From: an uncultured Rhodospirillales bacterium
GTDB lineage: Bacteria > Pseudomonadota > Alphaproteobacteria > CAAGCB01 > CAG-977
NCBI GenBank assembly: GCA_902777205.1
Contig: CACYSU010000019.1
Location: forward strand, 1 to 35,465
Direction of reading: 5' to 3'
DNA: 35,465 bases
Position 1 is the first letter of the stretch. Each line of letters begins with the position of its first letter. Of this stretch, positions 7,264-14,289 are shown piece by piece. The position numbers and the translations under genes were made by a program. The notes beneath the pieces are model-generated. The model did no database searches. It was not told the origin of the DNA and saw nothing but the letters and a program-made list of their open reading frames with translations.

Positions 7264-10203
7264 CTATTCCTCCTCTTGCGTTTCCGCGTCGTCGGACGCC
7301 GCCCATTCGTCGAACCGCGCCAAATGGTCATAGTCGTTGTATTTCAGGGAAACGCTGGTGTCCGGCGTGGCCAGATAGGGGGTCGCCGGATCGTCGTAGG
7401 CGTCGATCAGGTCTTTCAGCCTGTCCAACGCCTCGTCCGCCAGCTTGTCCGTTTCCTCGACGGCCGCGGTGACGGAACGCACCGAACCGCCGTCTTGTTT
7501 TCCGCGCAGACGCCAGTATTGCGCCGTCGCGACGGGGCGGGCGCCGATCTTTTCAAATCCGCCGCGGCGCAAAATGGCGGCCTCCAGCGGCAGTTGGGGC
7601 GAATAACCGGCAAACACGCTGGTGTTCGCGGGCGGCGTCCCCGTTTTGTAATCAATCAGCGCGCACGCGCCGTCCCGCATCACGTCAACGCGGTCGGCGA
7701 AACACCGCAGCCGGAAATCGCCCGCTTTCGTTTGAAAGCAAAGATTGCCCTCCTGTTCGCAAAAGACGCGTTCAATGCCGGCCGCGCGTTTTTTCTGCTG
7801 TTCGACGAACCAGATCAGGGCGGAATCCAAACGCGGTTTCCAAAACGCCCGTTCGGTTTGCGAAAAGTTCAATTCCTTGAACAGCTTGTCGCCGATGGCC
7901 AGAATTTCCGTTTCGGGATCGGCGGGCAGGCGCGACGGGTGGCGGGTGCAAAACGTTTCGACGGCTTTGTGAACGATCGTGCCGTAATCGGCGGCGTCGA
8001 AAGCTTTGTCAATGTCGTCCAGCTTTTGCAGTTTCAAAATGAATCGGGCGTAGATCGAATACGGATCGCGCATCAGCGTTTCAATCCGCGTGACGGACAG
8101 TTCGCGCGGCCGCGCCGCGACGGGCGGCGCCGGATGCGGCGGCAAAAAGGACAGGGCGGCGGCGGGGGCGTCGATTTCGCGCGCCCAATCCAGCTGGTCG
8201 CCCGCGGGAAAATCAAGGCCGGAAATCCCCAAAACGGTTTGCAGGCGCATCAGCCACCGCGACGGAATCCCCGGCGTTCCGCCCTGTTTGACCGATCGGG
8301 TCAGCACCAGATTTCCGGCGCAGAACGCTTGGGCGAAATCGTGGGCGGACAGGGCGATTTTGCGTTCCGGCGGCGGCAGCCCGCATTGTTCCCGCATCGG
8401 GCGGGACAGCCACGGGTCGGCGTCGGGCGTTTTCGGCCACGTCCCTTCGTTCAGCCCGCCGAGGATCAGAACGTCGGGCTGGATCAGCCGCGCCTCCATC
8501 GTTCCCAGAATGTCCAGCCGCGGGTGCATCCCGTATTTCGGGCGCACGGTCACGCCTTTGAACAACGCGGCCAGCAAAGCCAGATATTCCGCCGGCGTCA
8601 CGGGGTCGATCAGGGCGGCCTGCTCTTTCAATCCGGCCAGAAAAGCGGCGGCGGCTTCGCCCGCGTCCCCCGCCCACAAACGATCCGCGCCCGATCTGTC
8701 CGCGCTTTGCGCCAACCGTTCGGCGGCGGCCAGATGCGCGTCCAGCAGCGTTTCAAAATCCTGCGCCGCCGGATCGGTCATCAGGCGCGTGAATTCACCC
8801 GTCCGGCGTTCCAGATCGTCGATGAAAGCCGCGGCGACCGCGTCGCCGGCGTTTTCGGCGGCCGCTTTCAACCCCGCGAACCCGTCCCCCGGCCGCTTGC
8901 CGCGCAGGAATTTCAGCTCGAACCGGCGGACGGCCGGACGGAACGCGGCGAAATTTCCGCTGCACAACGCCATCGGGTGCTTCAGGCACGCCAGAAAATC
9001 GGCCGGCGCCTGATTGTTGAGGGCGGCCTGTCCCGCCAGCATCAAAAACGTGCCGACGCCCGTCAGGCACAGGTTCGTTCCGGCGGAATCGTCCATGACG
9101 ATCCCCCACCGGTTCATTTCGGCGACCACGCGGCGTGCCAACGCCCGATCCGGCGTGATCAGGGCGGCCGTTTTTTCGGGCGTTTCCAAAACCTCGCGCA
9201 GCGTCAGGGCGATGACGGCGGCTTCCTCCTGCACATTGGCGCAGTCGATCATTTTGACGCCGTCAACGGCCGCGGCGGTGAATTTTTCCGCCGTCCGCCA
9301 TTTGTCCGTCGTCGCGGCGGGACGCATCGCTTCGCTGATCAGGCGCAAACGTTCCGACCGCTTGCCGTCATCCGGACGAAACGGGCGCACGTCGGCGCGC
9401 TTGATCCCCATTTTATCCAGCAGCCGTTTCAGGTTATATTGCGGATGCGACGGTTCGCAGGCTAGGAAGCTTTCCTCGTCCAGCAGCATATCCACCCCCG
9501 GCAGGACGACCGTTCCGTTTTCCATGGACGCGATCGTGTCCAGCAATTCGGCCGTCGCGGGCTGCGAACCGGTCGAACCGGCCGCGACGACGGGGAAATC
9601 GGGCGGCGTTTCGCGCCACAGGGCGGATTGGGCGGCGAACAGGCGGACTTGGCGGTCGGCGGCGTCGATGACGCCCTCTTCCTTTAAAATCTCCGGCCAC
9701 GCCGCGGTGACGATTTCCAAAAAGCTCAGCGTTTCCTGCCAATGTCCGGCGAATTCGTCGGGGACAAGGTTTTTCAGCCGGTCGAACGGCACGTTTTCGA
9801 TATAGCTTTCATCCAGAAACTCCGCCAAAGCGTCGGCCAGTTTCAACGCCTTTTCGGCGCTGACGGGATCGGACGCGCGTTTGCGGATCAGCTTTCCCAG
9901 CAGCAGCCGGCGGCGCAAAGGGGAAATCGCGTCGGGCAAATCGACCGCGTTCAACAGGCACAGCCGCCCCTGCGTTTCGTCGTTTTCAACGGCGGAAAAG
10001 GGGATCAGCCGCGGCAGCATCAGCGGTTTTCCGCCGCTTTGACGCAAAAAAGCCTCGTGCACCGTGCGGCACGCGCGCCGCGTCGGCAAAAACAGAACCG
10101 TTTTCGCCAATCGGGCGGGATCGAAACCGTTTTGTTCCAGCAATCCGGCCGCCAGCGTGTCGGCGAACGGCAGGACGGGCGCGATCGAAAAAACGTTTTT
10201 CAT
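7264..10203 (-). CDS. addB: AddB, second subunit of the AddAB helicase-nuclease
   Basis: 979 aa, matching alphaproteobacterial AddB. The N-terminal part begins with a remnant helicase domain (VLFLPTRRACRTVHEAFL) without a functional Walker A. The rest resembles the long RecC-like scaffold used for Chi scanning. The C-terminal nuclease has GTIVHKAVETFC, ALIDYKTG (Asp851, Lys853) and GYSPQLPLEAAI, the expected metal-binding and catalytic set. No cysteine occurs after the DYK motif, so the C-terminal cysteines that hold an iron-sulfur cluster in Bacillus AddB are absent. The ATG overlaps the stop of the MurU-like gene (ATGA, 10200-10203), and addA follows after one base, giving a tightly coupled unit. 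Confidence 0.94.
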   Translation of the reverse strand: MKNVFSIAPVLPFADTLAAGLLEQNGFDPARLAKTVLFLPTRRACRTVHEAFLRQSGGKPLMLPRLIPFSAVENDETQGRLCLLNAVDLPDAISPLRRRLLLGKLIRKRASDPVSAEKALKLADALAEFLDESYIENVPFDRLKNLVPDEFAGHWQETLSFLEIVTAAWPEILKEEGVIDAADRQVRLFAAQSALWRETPPDFPVVAAGSTGSQPATAELLDTIASMENGTVVLPGVDMLLDEESFLACEPSHPQYNLKRLLDKMGIKRADVRPFRPDDGKRSERLRLISEAMRPAATTDKWRTAEKFTAAAVDGVKMIDCANVQEEAAVIALTLREVLETPEKTAALITPDRALARRVVAEMNRWGIVMDDSAGTNLCLTGVGTFLMLAGQAALNNQAPADFLACLKHPMALCSGNFAAFRPAVRRFELKFLRGKRPGDGFAGLKAAAENAGDAVAAAFIDDLERRTGEFTRLMTDPAAQDFETLLDAHLAAAERLAQSADRSGADRLWAGDAGEAAAAFLAGLKEQAALIDPVTPAEYLALLAALFKGVTVRPKYGMHPRLDILGTMEARLIQPDVLILGGLNEGTWPKTPDADPWLSRPMREQCGLPPPERKIALSAHDFAQAFCAGNLVLTRSVKQGGTPGIPSRWLMRLQTVLGISGLDFPAGDQLDWAREIDAPAAALSFLPPHPAPPVAARPRELSVTRIETLMRDPYSIYARFILKLQKLDDIDKAFDAADYGTIVHKAVETFCTRHPSRLPADPETEILAIGDKLFKELNFSQTERAFWKPRLDSALIWFVEQQKKRAAGIERVFCEQEGNLCFQTKAGDFRLRCFADRVDVMRDGACALIDYKTGTPPANTSVFAGYSPQLPLEAAILRRGGFEKIGARPVATAQYWRLRGKQDGGSVRSVTAAVEETDKLADEALDRLKDLIDAYDDPATPYLATPDTSVSLKYNDYDHLARFDEWAASDDAETQEEE

Positions 10204-10916
10204 GCGGATTGTTCCGCGACCGCTTTTTGCGCCAACGCCAACGCTTCGGGCGTTCCGACGTGGTACCAGTCGCCGTCGCCGACGACCGCTTTCAACCGGC
10301 CGGATCTTTGCGCGGCGTCGTACAGGACGTTTAGGGAAAACTTGCCGTCGGGCGCGTTTTCAAATATCCGCGGATGCAGAATCTGCGCCCCCGCATAGAC
10401 ATAGGGCGCGGCGGGTTCGTCGGGGCGTTTGCGCCGCGGCGTCCCGTTTTCAAGGAAATAGTCGCCTTTGCCGTCGTGGCCGAACACGCGTTCCATCGGC
10501 CACAGCAGCAGCAGGATGTCCGTCGTTTCGGGATCGAACGCCCGCGCCATCCGGTTCAAGGCGGGCGATTTTTCCGTCCACAGCGGGTCGGCGTTGATCA
10601 CGAAAAACGGATTCTTTCCCAACAGCGGCAGGGCTTTTTTCACGCCGCCGCCCGTTTCCAGCGCGGTTTCCTCGACCGAATAGGCGAAGCGCAGATCCGT
10701 CCGCGCGGACAGATCCGACCGGATCAAATCCCCCAGATAGCACAGGTTTACGACGCAATCCTTGATTCCGAACGCCGCGATTTTGTCCGCGATCCGGTCG
10801 ATCAGCGTTTTTCCGCCGACCGTGATCAGCGGTTTGGGCAGTTCGTCGGTCAGCGACCGCATCCGCGTGCCGCGTCCGGCGGCCAAAATCATCGCTTTGG
10901 TTATTTCAGCAGGCAT
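10200..10916 (-). CDS. murU: MurU-like nucleotidyltransferase (MurNAc-1-phosphate uridylyltransferase)
   Basis: 238-aa cytoplasmic NTP-transferase. By family it would convert alpha-N-acetylmuramate 1-phosphate plus UTP to UDP-MurNAc in cell-wall recycling. The signature MILAAGRGTRMRSLTDELPK (residues 9-28) and metal-binding NADPLW are visible, as is ETGGGVKKALPLLG, which matches Pseudomonas MurU closely. The start overlaps the upstream kinase gene by 16 bp; an internal ATG at 10892 is possible, but the first is kept. The adjacent AmgK-like kinase supports this function over a generic sugar nucleotidyltransferase. The gene is coupled to addB by a 4-bp overlap although the two have no obvious functional link. 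Confidence 0.82.
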   Translation of the reverse strand: MPAEITKAMILAAGRGTRMRSLTDELPKPLITVGGKTLIDRIADKIAAFGIKDCVVNLCYLGDLIRSDLSARTDLRFAYSVEETALETGGGVKKALPLLGKNPFFVINADPLWTEKSPALNRMARAFDPETTDILLLLWPMERVFGHDGKGDYFLENGTPRRKRPDEPAAPYVYAGAQILHPRIFENAPDGKFSLNVLYDAAQRSGRLKAVVGDGDWYHVGTPEALALAQKAVAEQSA

Positions 10917-11917
10917 GGCGGGATGTTCCGGTATTCGGCGGGGACGTTTTTATCGAACCAGACTTTCAGCTTGCCCAGCGCGGGGTGTTCCAGCGCGCGT
11001 TCCAGCAAACGCCACAGCCGCGGCAAATGCTGCAGATAGCGGGGTTTGCCGTCGCGCACGCACAGGCGCACGAAAATGCCCAGCACTTTGACGTGACGCT
11101 GCGCCGCCCAAACGGCCCAGGACGCCAGAAAACCGTCCCTGTCCGGCAGCGCGCCGCCCATGCCGGCGATATAGCGGTCGCGCATGGCGTTCAGCAAACC
11201 GGCGTCGATGTCGCGGCGCGCGTCTTCCATCAACGACATGATGTCGTAGGTCGCGGCGCCGTGCAGGGCGTCTTGGAAATCCAGCAGACCGCCCGCCTTG
11301 ATGCCCGCCCTGTCTTTCAACAGCAGCAGGTTGTCAACGTGGTAATCGCGCAGAACCAGCGTTTGCGGCACGTTGTTCGCGACGGGAAAGACTTCCTCCC
11401 ACAGCAAAATGAAATCGTCAACGGCCGCTTTGTCCGTTTCCCGACCGAACGCGGCCGGCATGAACCAATCGGGGAACAGCATGACCTCTTTTTTCACCGC
11501 TTCAATGTCATAGCGCGCCAATCCCGCCGGAACCGCCGCCGTTTCGCCGCGGTGGTGCAGGTCGATCAGCAGATCGACGGCCAATTCGTACAATTCGCGT
11601 TCGTCCGCGCCGTTTTTCAACAGGCGGGTATAGGTGGAATCGCCGAAATCCTCCAGCAAAACGAAACCGTTTTCAACGTCCTGCGCATAGACGTGCGGCG
11701 CGCTGAACCCCAATTCCTCCAGCTTCCGGTCGATTTGCAAAAACGGGCGCACATCCTCCATCGGCGGGGGGGCGTCCATCAAAACGCGCGATTCGCCGCC
11801 GCGCGTCAAACGGTCGTAATGGCGGAACGACGCGTCCGCGGCCAACAGCTTTCTGTCGGCGTCGCCCCAGCCGCAGCGGTTTAAAAATTCGGTCAAGCGT
11901 TCTGTGCGTTCCGACAT
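10901..11917 (-). CDS. amgK: AmgK-like anomeric sugar kinase (aminoglycoside phosphotransferase fold)
   Basis: 338-aa protein-kinase-like-fold enzyme. The neighbour and family suggest phosphorylation of N-acetylmuramate/N-acetylglucosamine at C1. The phosphotransferase signature LRDYHVDNLLLL (catalytic Asp and Asn) and the metal-binding LLDFQDA are present. An N-terminal lobe carries SFRHYDRL and VLLEDFGDSTY. An in-frame TTG at 11947 would add ten residues, but ATG 11917 with GGAG eleven bases upstream is preferred. It overlaps the end of tsaE by 25 bp and the MurU-like gene by 16 bp. Plain aminoglycoside resistance is unlikely in this conserved block. Confidence 0.8.
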   Translation of the reverse strand: MSERTERLTEFLNRCGWGDADRKLLAADASFRHYDRLTRGGESRVLMDAPPPMEDVRPFLQIDRKLEELGFSAPHVYAQDVENGFVLLEDFGDSTYTRLLKNGADERELYELAVDLLIDLHHRGETAAVPAGLARYDIEAVKKEVMLFPDWFMPAAFGRETDKAAVDDFILLWEEVFPVANNVPQTLVLRDYHVDNLLLLKDRAGIKAGGLLDFQDALHGAATYDIMSLMEDARRDIDAGLLNAMRDRYIAGMGGALPDRDGFLASWAVWAAQRHVKVLGIFVRLCVRDGKPRYLQHLPRLWRLLERALEHPALGKLKVWFDKNVPAEYRNIPPCLLK

Positions 11918-12396
11918 CTGTTCAGTTTCTCCGTTCTTTTTTGCCAATCATCGCCCCGCGGCGTCAGCGTCATCGTCCGGACATCCGGATCGTCGGGCGG
12001 GATTTGAATGTCGATTTCCAACCGGTTGCGCGGCAGCAGCCGTTCGGCGCGCTGCGGCCATTCGATCAGGGAAACGCCGTCCTCCAACGCTTCCTCGAAA
12101 CCGATTTCATAGATTTCCTGCGCCGATTTCAGCCGGTAAAGGTCGAAATGCCAGATCGTCAGCCCCGCCGGCGCGTCGTATGTTTGAACCAATGTGAACG
12201 TCGGGCTGGGAACGTCCTCGTCCCCGTTTGTCAACGTGCGGATGAACGCGCGCGCGAACACGGTTTTCCCCGCCCCCAAATCGCCGTAAAGGGCGATCAC
12301 GTCGCGGGGTTTGACCAGCCGCGCCAAACTGGCGGCGACGCTTTCCAATTCCGCCCGCGACAGTTTTTCCAACACAACGGGATCAGAAGAAGTCAA
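11893..12396 (-). CDS. tsaE: TsaE, ATPase for tRNA threonylcarbamoyladenosine synthesis
   Basis: 167-aa P-loop ATPase that works with TsaB and TsaD to make t6A37 in ANN-decoding tRNAs. Walker A is YGDLGAGKT (around residues 41-49). The family motif VPSPTFTLVQTY follows, then WHFDLYRL, IGFEEAL and SLIEWPQRAERLLP. The start codon appears to be TTG at 12396, with AAGGAA about eight bases upstream, overlapping the preceding gene by 14 bp. Full length for the family. Its position between the PAS/DivL-like region and the AmgK-like gene matches an alphaproteobacterial gene order I recall. Confidence 0.94.
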   Translation of the reverse strand: MTSSDPVVLEKLSRAELESVAASLARLVKPRDVIALYGDLGAGKTVFARAFIRTLTNGDEDVPSPTFTLVQTYDAPAGLTIWHFDLYRLKSAQEIYEIGFEEALEDGVSLIEWPQRAERLLPRNRLEIDIQIPPDDPDVRTMTLTPRGDDWQKRTEKLNRCRNAQNA

Positions 12397-13321
12397 AGAC
12401 GCTTTTCCTTTTCTTTTTGGAAACGGGCGCGGGCAGTTTCGGCACGGTGATTTTCGCCGTTTCGGCCTGAATCTGGCGCTGTTCCGCTTTCCATTCCCAT
12501 GGCATTTGGAAACGTCCCGCCCACAGGCCGCTGCGGTTTTGCTGCGCCTTTGTCTGATAGGGCAGGTAGATCGTCGTCACCGCGGGCAGGGCGACCGCCC
12601 ATCCCGCTTCGACCATCGCGGCGCCGATGTCGAACGTTGCGACCGTACACGCCGCCATCAGTTCGTTTTGGGCGTTGATGCTCATCACGCGGCACGTCAC
12701 TTCGTCCCCGCTGACGAAATCTTTCAATTTGCGGGCGGCGACGTATCCGCATTCATAGGAATGCCCGCCGGCGTCCAGACATTGCTGGTCGATCGTCGGC
12801 GAAGCGATGCCGAACAGGCGCACGGTGTGCGGCGCGATGCGGAAAACGTCGGCCGCGACGATCGACGCGATGTGGCCTTTGATCATCTGCGGAATCTGCA
12901 TGGACTGCGGCACGTTTTTCATGTCGGGCGGCAATCCGACCATGGCTTCGGCGGGCAGGGGGTGCGCCGGATCGGCTGCGGGAACGGCGACGGCGACCGT
13001 ATCGGGGTCAACCGCCGGAACGGTTTCTTCGACGGCGGGCCGGTCGGATTTGTTCAAAAATCCGCCGATTGCGTCTTTGATCATATCGGAACCCGATATA
13101 AGGAAGAAAATGACGGCGACGATGACAGCCATCAAAATGAATGTGGACATACATCCCAAAAAACGCCACAACCCTTTGCCCAAAAAGAAAAAGCACAGCA
13201 TGGCGACCAACAGCGCGCCGCCGCCGGCCGCCATGTCGGAGGCGGAACCCGTTTGAAAACACAAACTGCCGGCGTAAGAGGATACCAAACCGATCAGCAA
13301 AAGGGTCAATCGCAAAAACAC
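12383..13321 (-). CDS. Membrane-anchored protein with a degenerate staphylococcal-nuclease-like domain
   Basis: 312 aa. Three hydrophobic segments (about residues 3-20, 33-50 and 56-76) precede a Pro/Ala/Asp-rich linker and an SNase/OB-like domain at about 145-278. The latter is recognised by VRLFGI, YVAARKLKDFVSGDEVTC, MVEAGWAVALP and QQNRSGLWAG. Catalytic positions look lost. In the VRLFGIASPT segment the Asp40 and Glu43 equivalents are Ala173 and Thr176. In the AQNELMAA segment the Arg87 equivalent is Glu220. Only the Arg35 equivalent (Arg168) and perhaps Asp21 (Asp158) remain. It is therefore probably a binding or scaffold protein, not a nuclease. GTG start at 13321 has AAGGAA six bases upstream. 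It overlaps tsaE by 14 bp. A basic tail (SKKKRKS) ends the protein. Confidence 0.72.
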   Translation of the reverse strand: MFLRLTLLLIGLVSSYAGSLCFQTGSASDMAAGGGALLVAMLCFFFLGKGLWRFLGCMSTFILMAVIVAVIFFLISGSDMIKDAIGGFLNKSDRPAVEETVPAVDPDTVAVAVPAADPAHPLPAEAMVGLPPDMKNVPQSMQIPQMIKGHIASIVAADVFRIAPHTVRLFGIASPTIDQQCLDAGGHSYECGYVAARKLKDFVSGDEVTCRVMSINAQNELMAACTVATFDIGAAMVEAGWAVALPAVTTIYLPYQTKAQQNRSGLWAGRFQMPWEWKAEQRQIQAETAKITVPKLPAPVSKKKRKSVFDFF

Positions 13322-13370
13322 GTCAAATTCCTTTTCGGATGAAAAAAAGCGTTACACCATTAAAAATAAA

Positions 13371-13398
13371 GCAGCGGATAAAGTCAAGAATCCGCTGC
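13371..13398 (-). terminator. Intrinsic terminator after the basic-protein gene
   Basis: GCAGCGGAT (13371-13379) and ATCCGCTGC (13390-13398) pair across a 10-nt loop, followed on the minus strand by a T-rich stretch (TTTATTTTT). It ends transcription of the 13423-14148 gene before the SNase-like gene begins. Confidence 0.7.
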
Positions 13399-13422
13399 CG
13401 TATTTTTTTACTTCAAGCGCAA

Positions 13423-14148
13423 TCAGCGCGAATATTCGTCGCGTTTGCGAATACGCAAAGCCGTGCGCCCCGATTCCTGTTCGCGGCGTTTGGACATCTG
13501 GTATTTTTTGGCGAAATCCGTGTCGCGTTTGGTAATGGCCTGATCCTTCTGCAATCCGCGCAGTTTGCGCAATCTGGAAACGCTGATCTTCTGTCCCTTG
13601 GCGTCGGTGATATACAGTTCCTTTTTGGCTGTCTTTTCCAACACTTTTTTGCGGTTGCGCTCGATTCTGGCGCGGGACAGACGGCGGCGGCGTTCGGACG
13701 GCAGCAGACGGCCGGCGGAATGGCGTTTGCGTTTGGTTTTGCCGCCCAATCCGCGAACGTCGCGTTTTTTCAATTCCATCGGTTTGCTGCGCCCGACGTA
13801 CAATCCGGATTCCTGCGCGCGGGAAATATCGTCGAACGACAGCGCGCCTTCGATTCCCAGACGGCGTTCCTGACGCAACAGGTTGTTGCGTACATCAATC
13901 TTTTCGGCTTCACGGCGGACAACCTCGCGGCGTTCCTTTTCGGCATCGGAAACGCGCGGCTGACGGTTCTGTTCGGCTTTTTCGGCGTAACTGCGATCCT
14001 CGGCCTCTTTGGCCGCGCGCGCCGTGCGGTACAGGACGCTGTCGTCGCGCACCGTGTTGGAATGGACGCTTTTATCGGCGTGACGCTGTTGCCAGACCAA
14101 AGCGCTGTTGTCTGTCAGGCGGATGCGTTTTTTCTTGTTTTCTTCCAT
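13423..14148 (-). CDS. Extremely basic protein of unknown function
   Basis: 241 aa, dominated by Arg, Lys, Glu and Ser, without hydrophobic or signal segments. The first half alternates acidic and basic residues (AKEAEDRSYAEKAEQNRQ) and probably forms long helices. The middle (about 130-180) is a dense basic patch with clusters such as RRRRLSRARIERNRKK, and the C-terminus is again basic. I recognise no family. The charge suggests binding of RNA, DNA or another polyanion, which is inference only. Translation from ATG 14148 is supported by a TATAAT box upstream (minus strand, 14199-14204) and by the terminator right behind the gene, so it is a single-gene unit. It and the SNase-like gene separate tsaE from the DivL-like gene. 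Confidence 0.62.
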   Translation of the reverse strand: MEENKKKRIRLTDNSALVWQQRHADKSVHSNTVRDDSVLYRTARAAKEAEDRSYAEKAEQNRQPRVSDAEKERREVVRREAEKIDVRNNLLRQERRLGIEGALSFDDISRAQESGLYVGRSKPMELKKRDVRGLGGKTKRKRHSAGRLLPSERRRRLSRARIERNRKKVLEKTAKKELYITDAKGQKISVSRLRKLRGLQKDQAITKRDTDFAKKYQMSKRREQESGRTALRIRKRDEYSR

Positions 14149-14198
14149 TTTTATGACCCCGATTCTGAAAAACCGAAACCTTTTTTATCACGTTTTCC

Positions 14199-14204
14199 AT
14201 TATA
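14199..14204 (-). promoter_or_regulatory. Consensus -10 box upstream of the basic-protein gene
   Basis: A perfect TATAAT on the minus strand 51 bp before the start codon. No convincing -35 hexamer is seen at 16-18 bp; the region upstream is T-rich. Confidence 0.4.
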
Positions 14205-14289
14205 CAGCAAAGAAAACAAAAGGAAAGGGGTTTTGAAGAAAAAATCGACAAAAAAAGACAGGGGCGATACCTCCGGAAAACGGCGGAAA

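Noticed and set aside
6661-9465. A 934-codon open frame on the plus strand across addA and addB
   Set aside because: It is antisense to two well-supported genes, very rich in Arg, Gln and Gly, has no recognisable domain and arises from the GC-rich codon use of the opposite strand. The same holds for 5172-6509 (+), 13141-14712 (+), 14797-16113 (+), 20004-20948 (-), 27519-28979 (+) and 30186-31904 (-).
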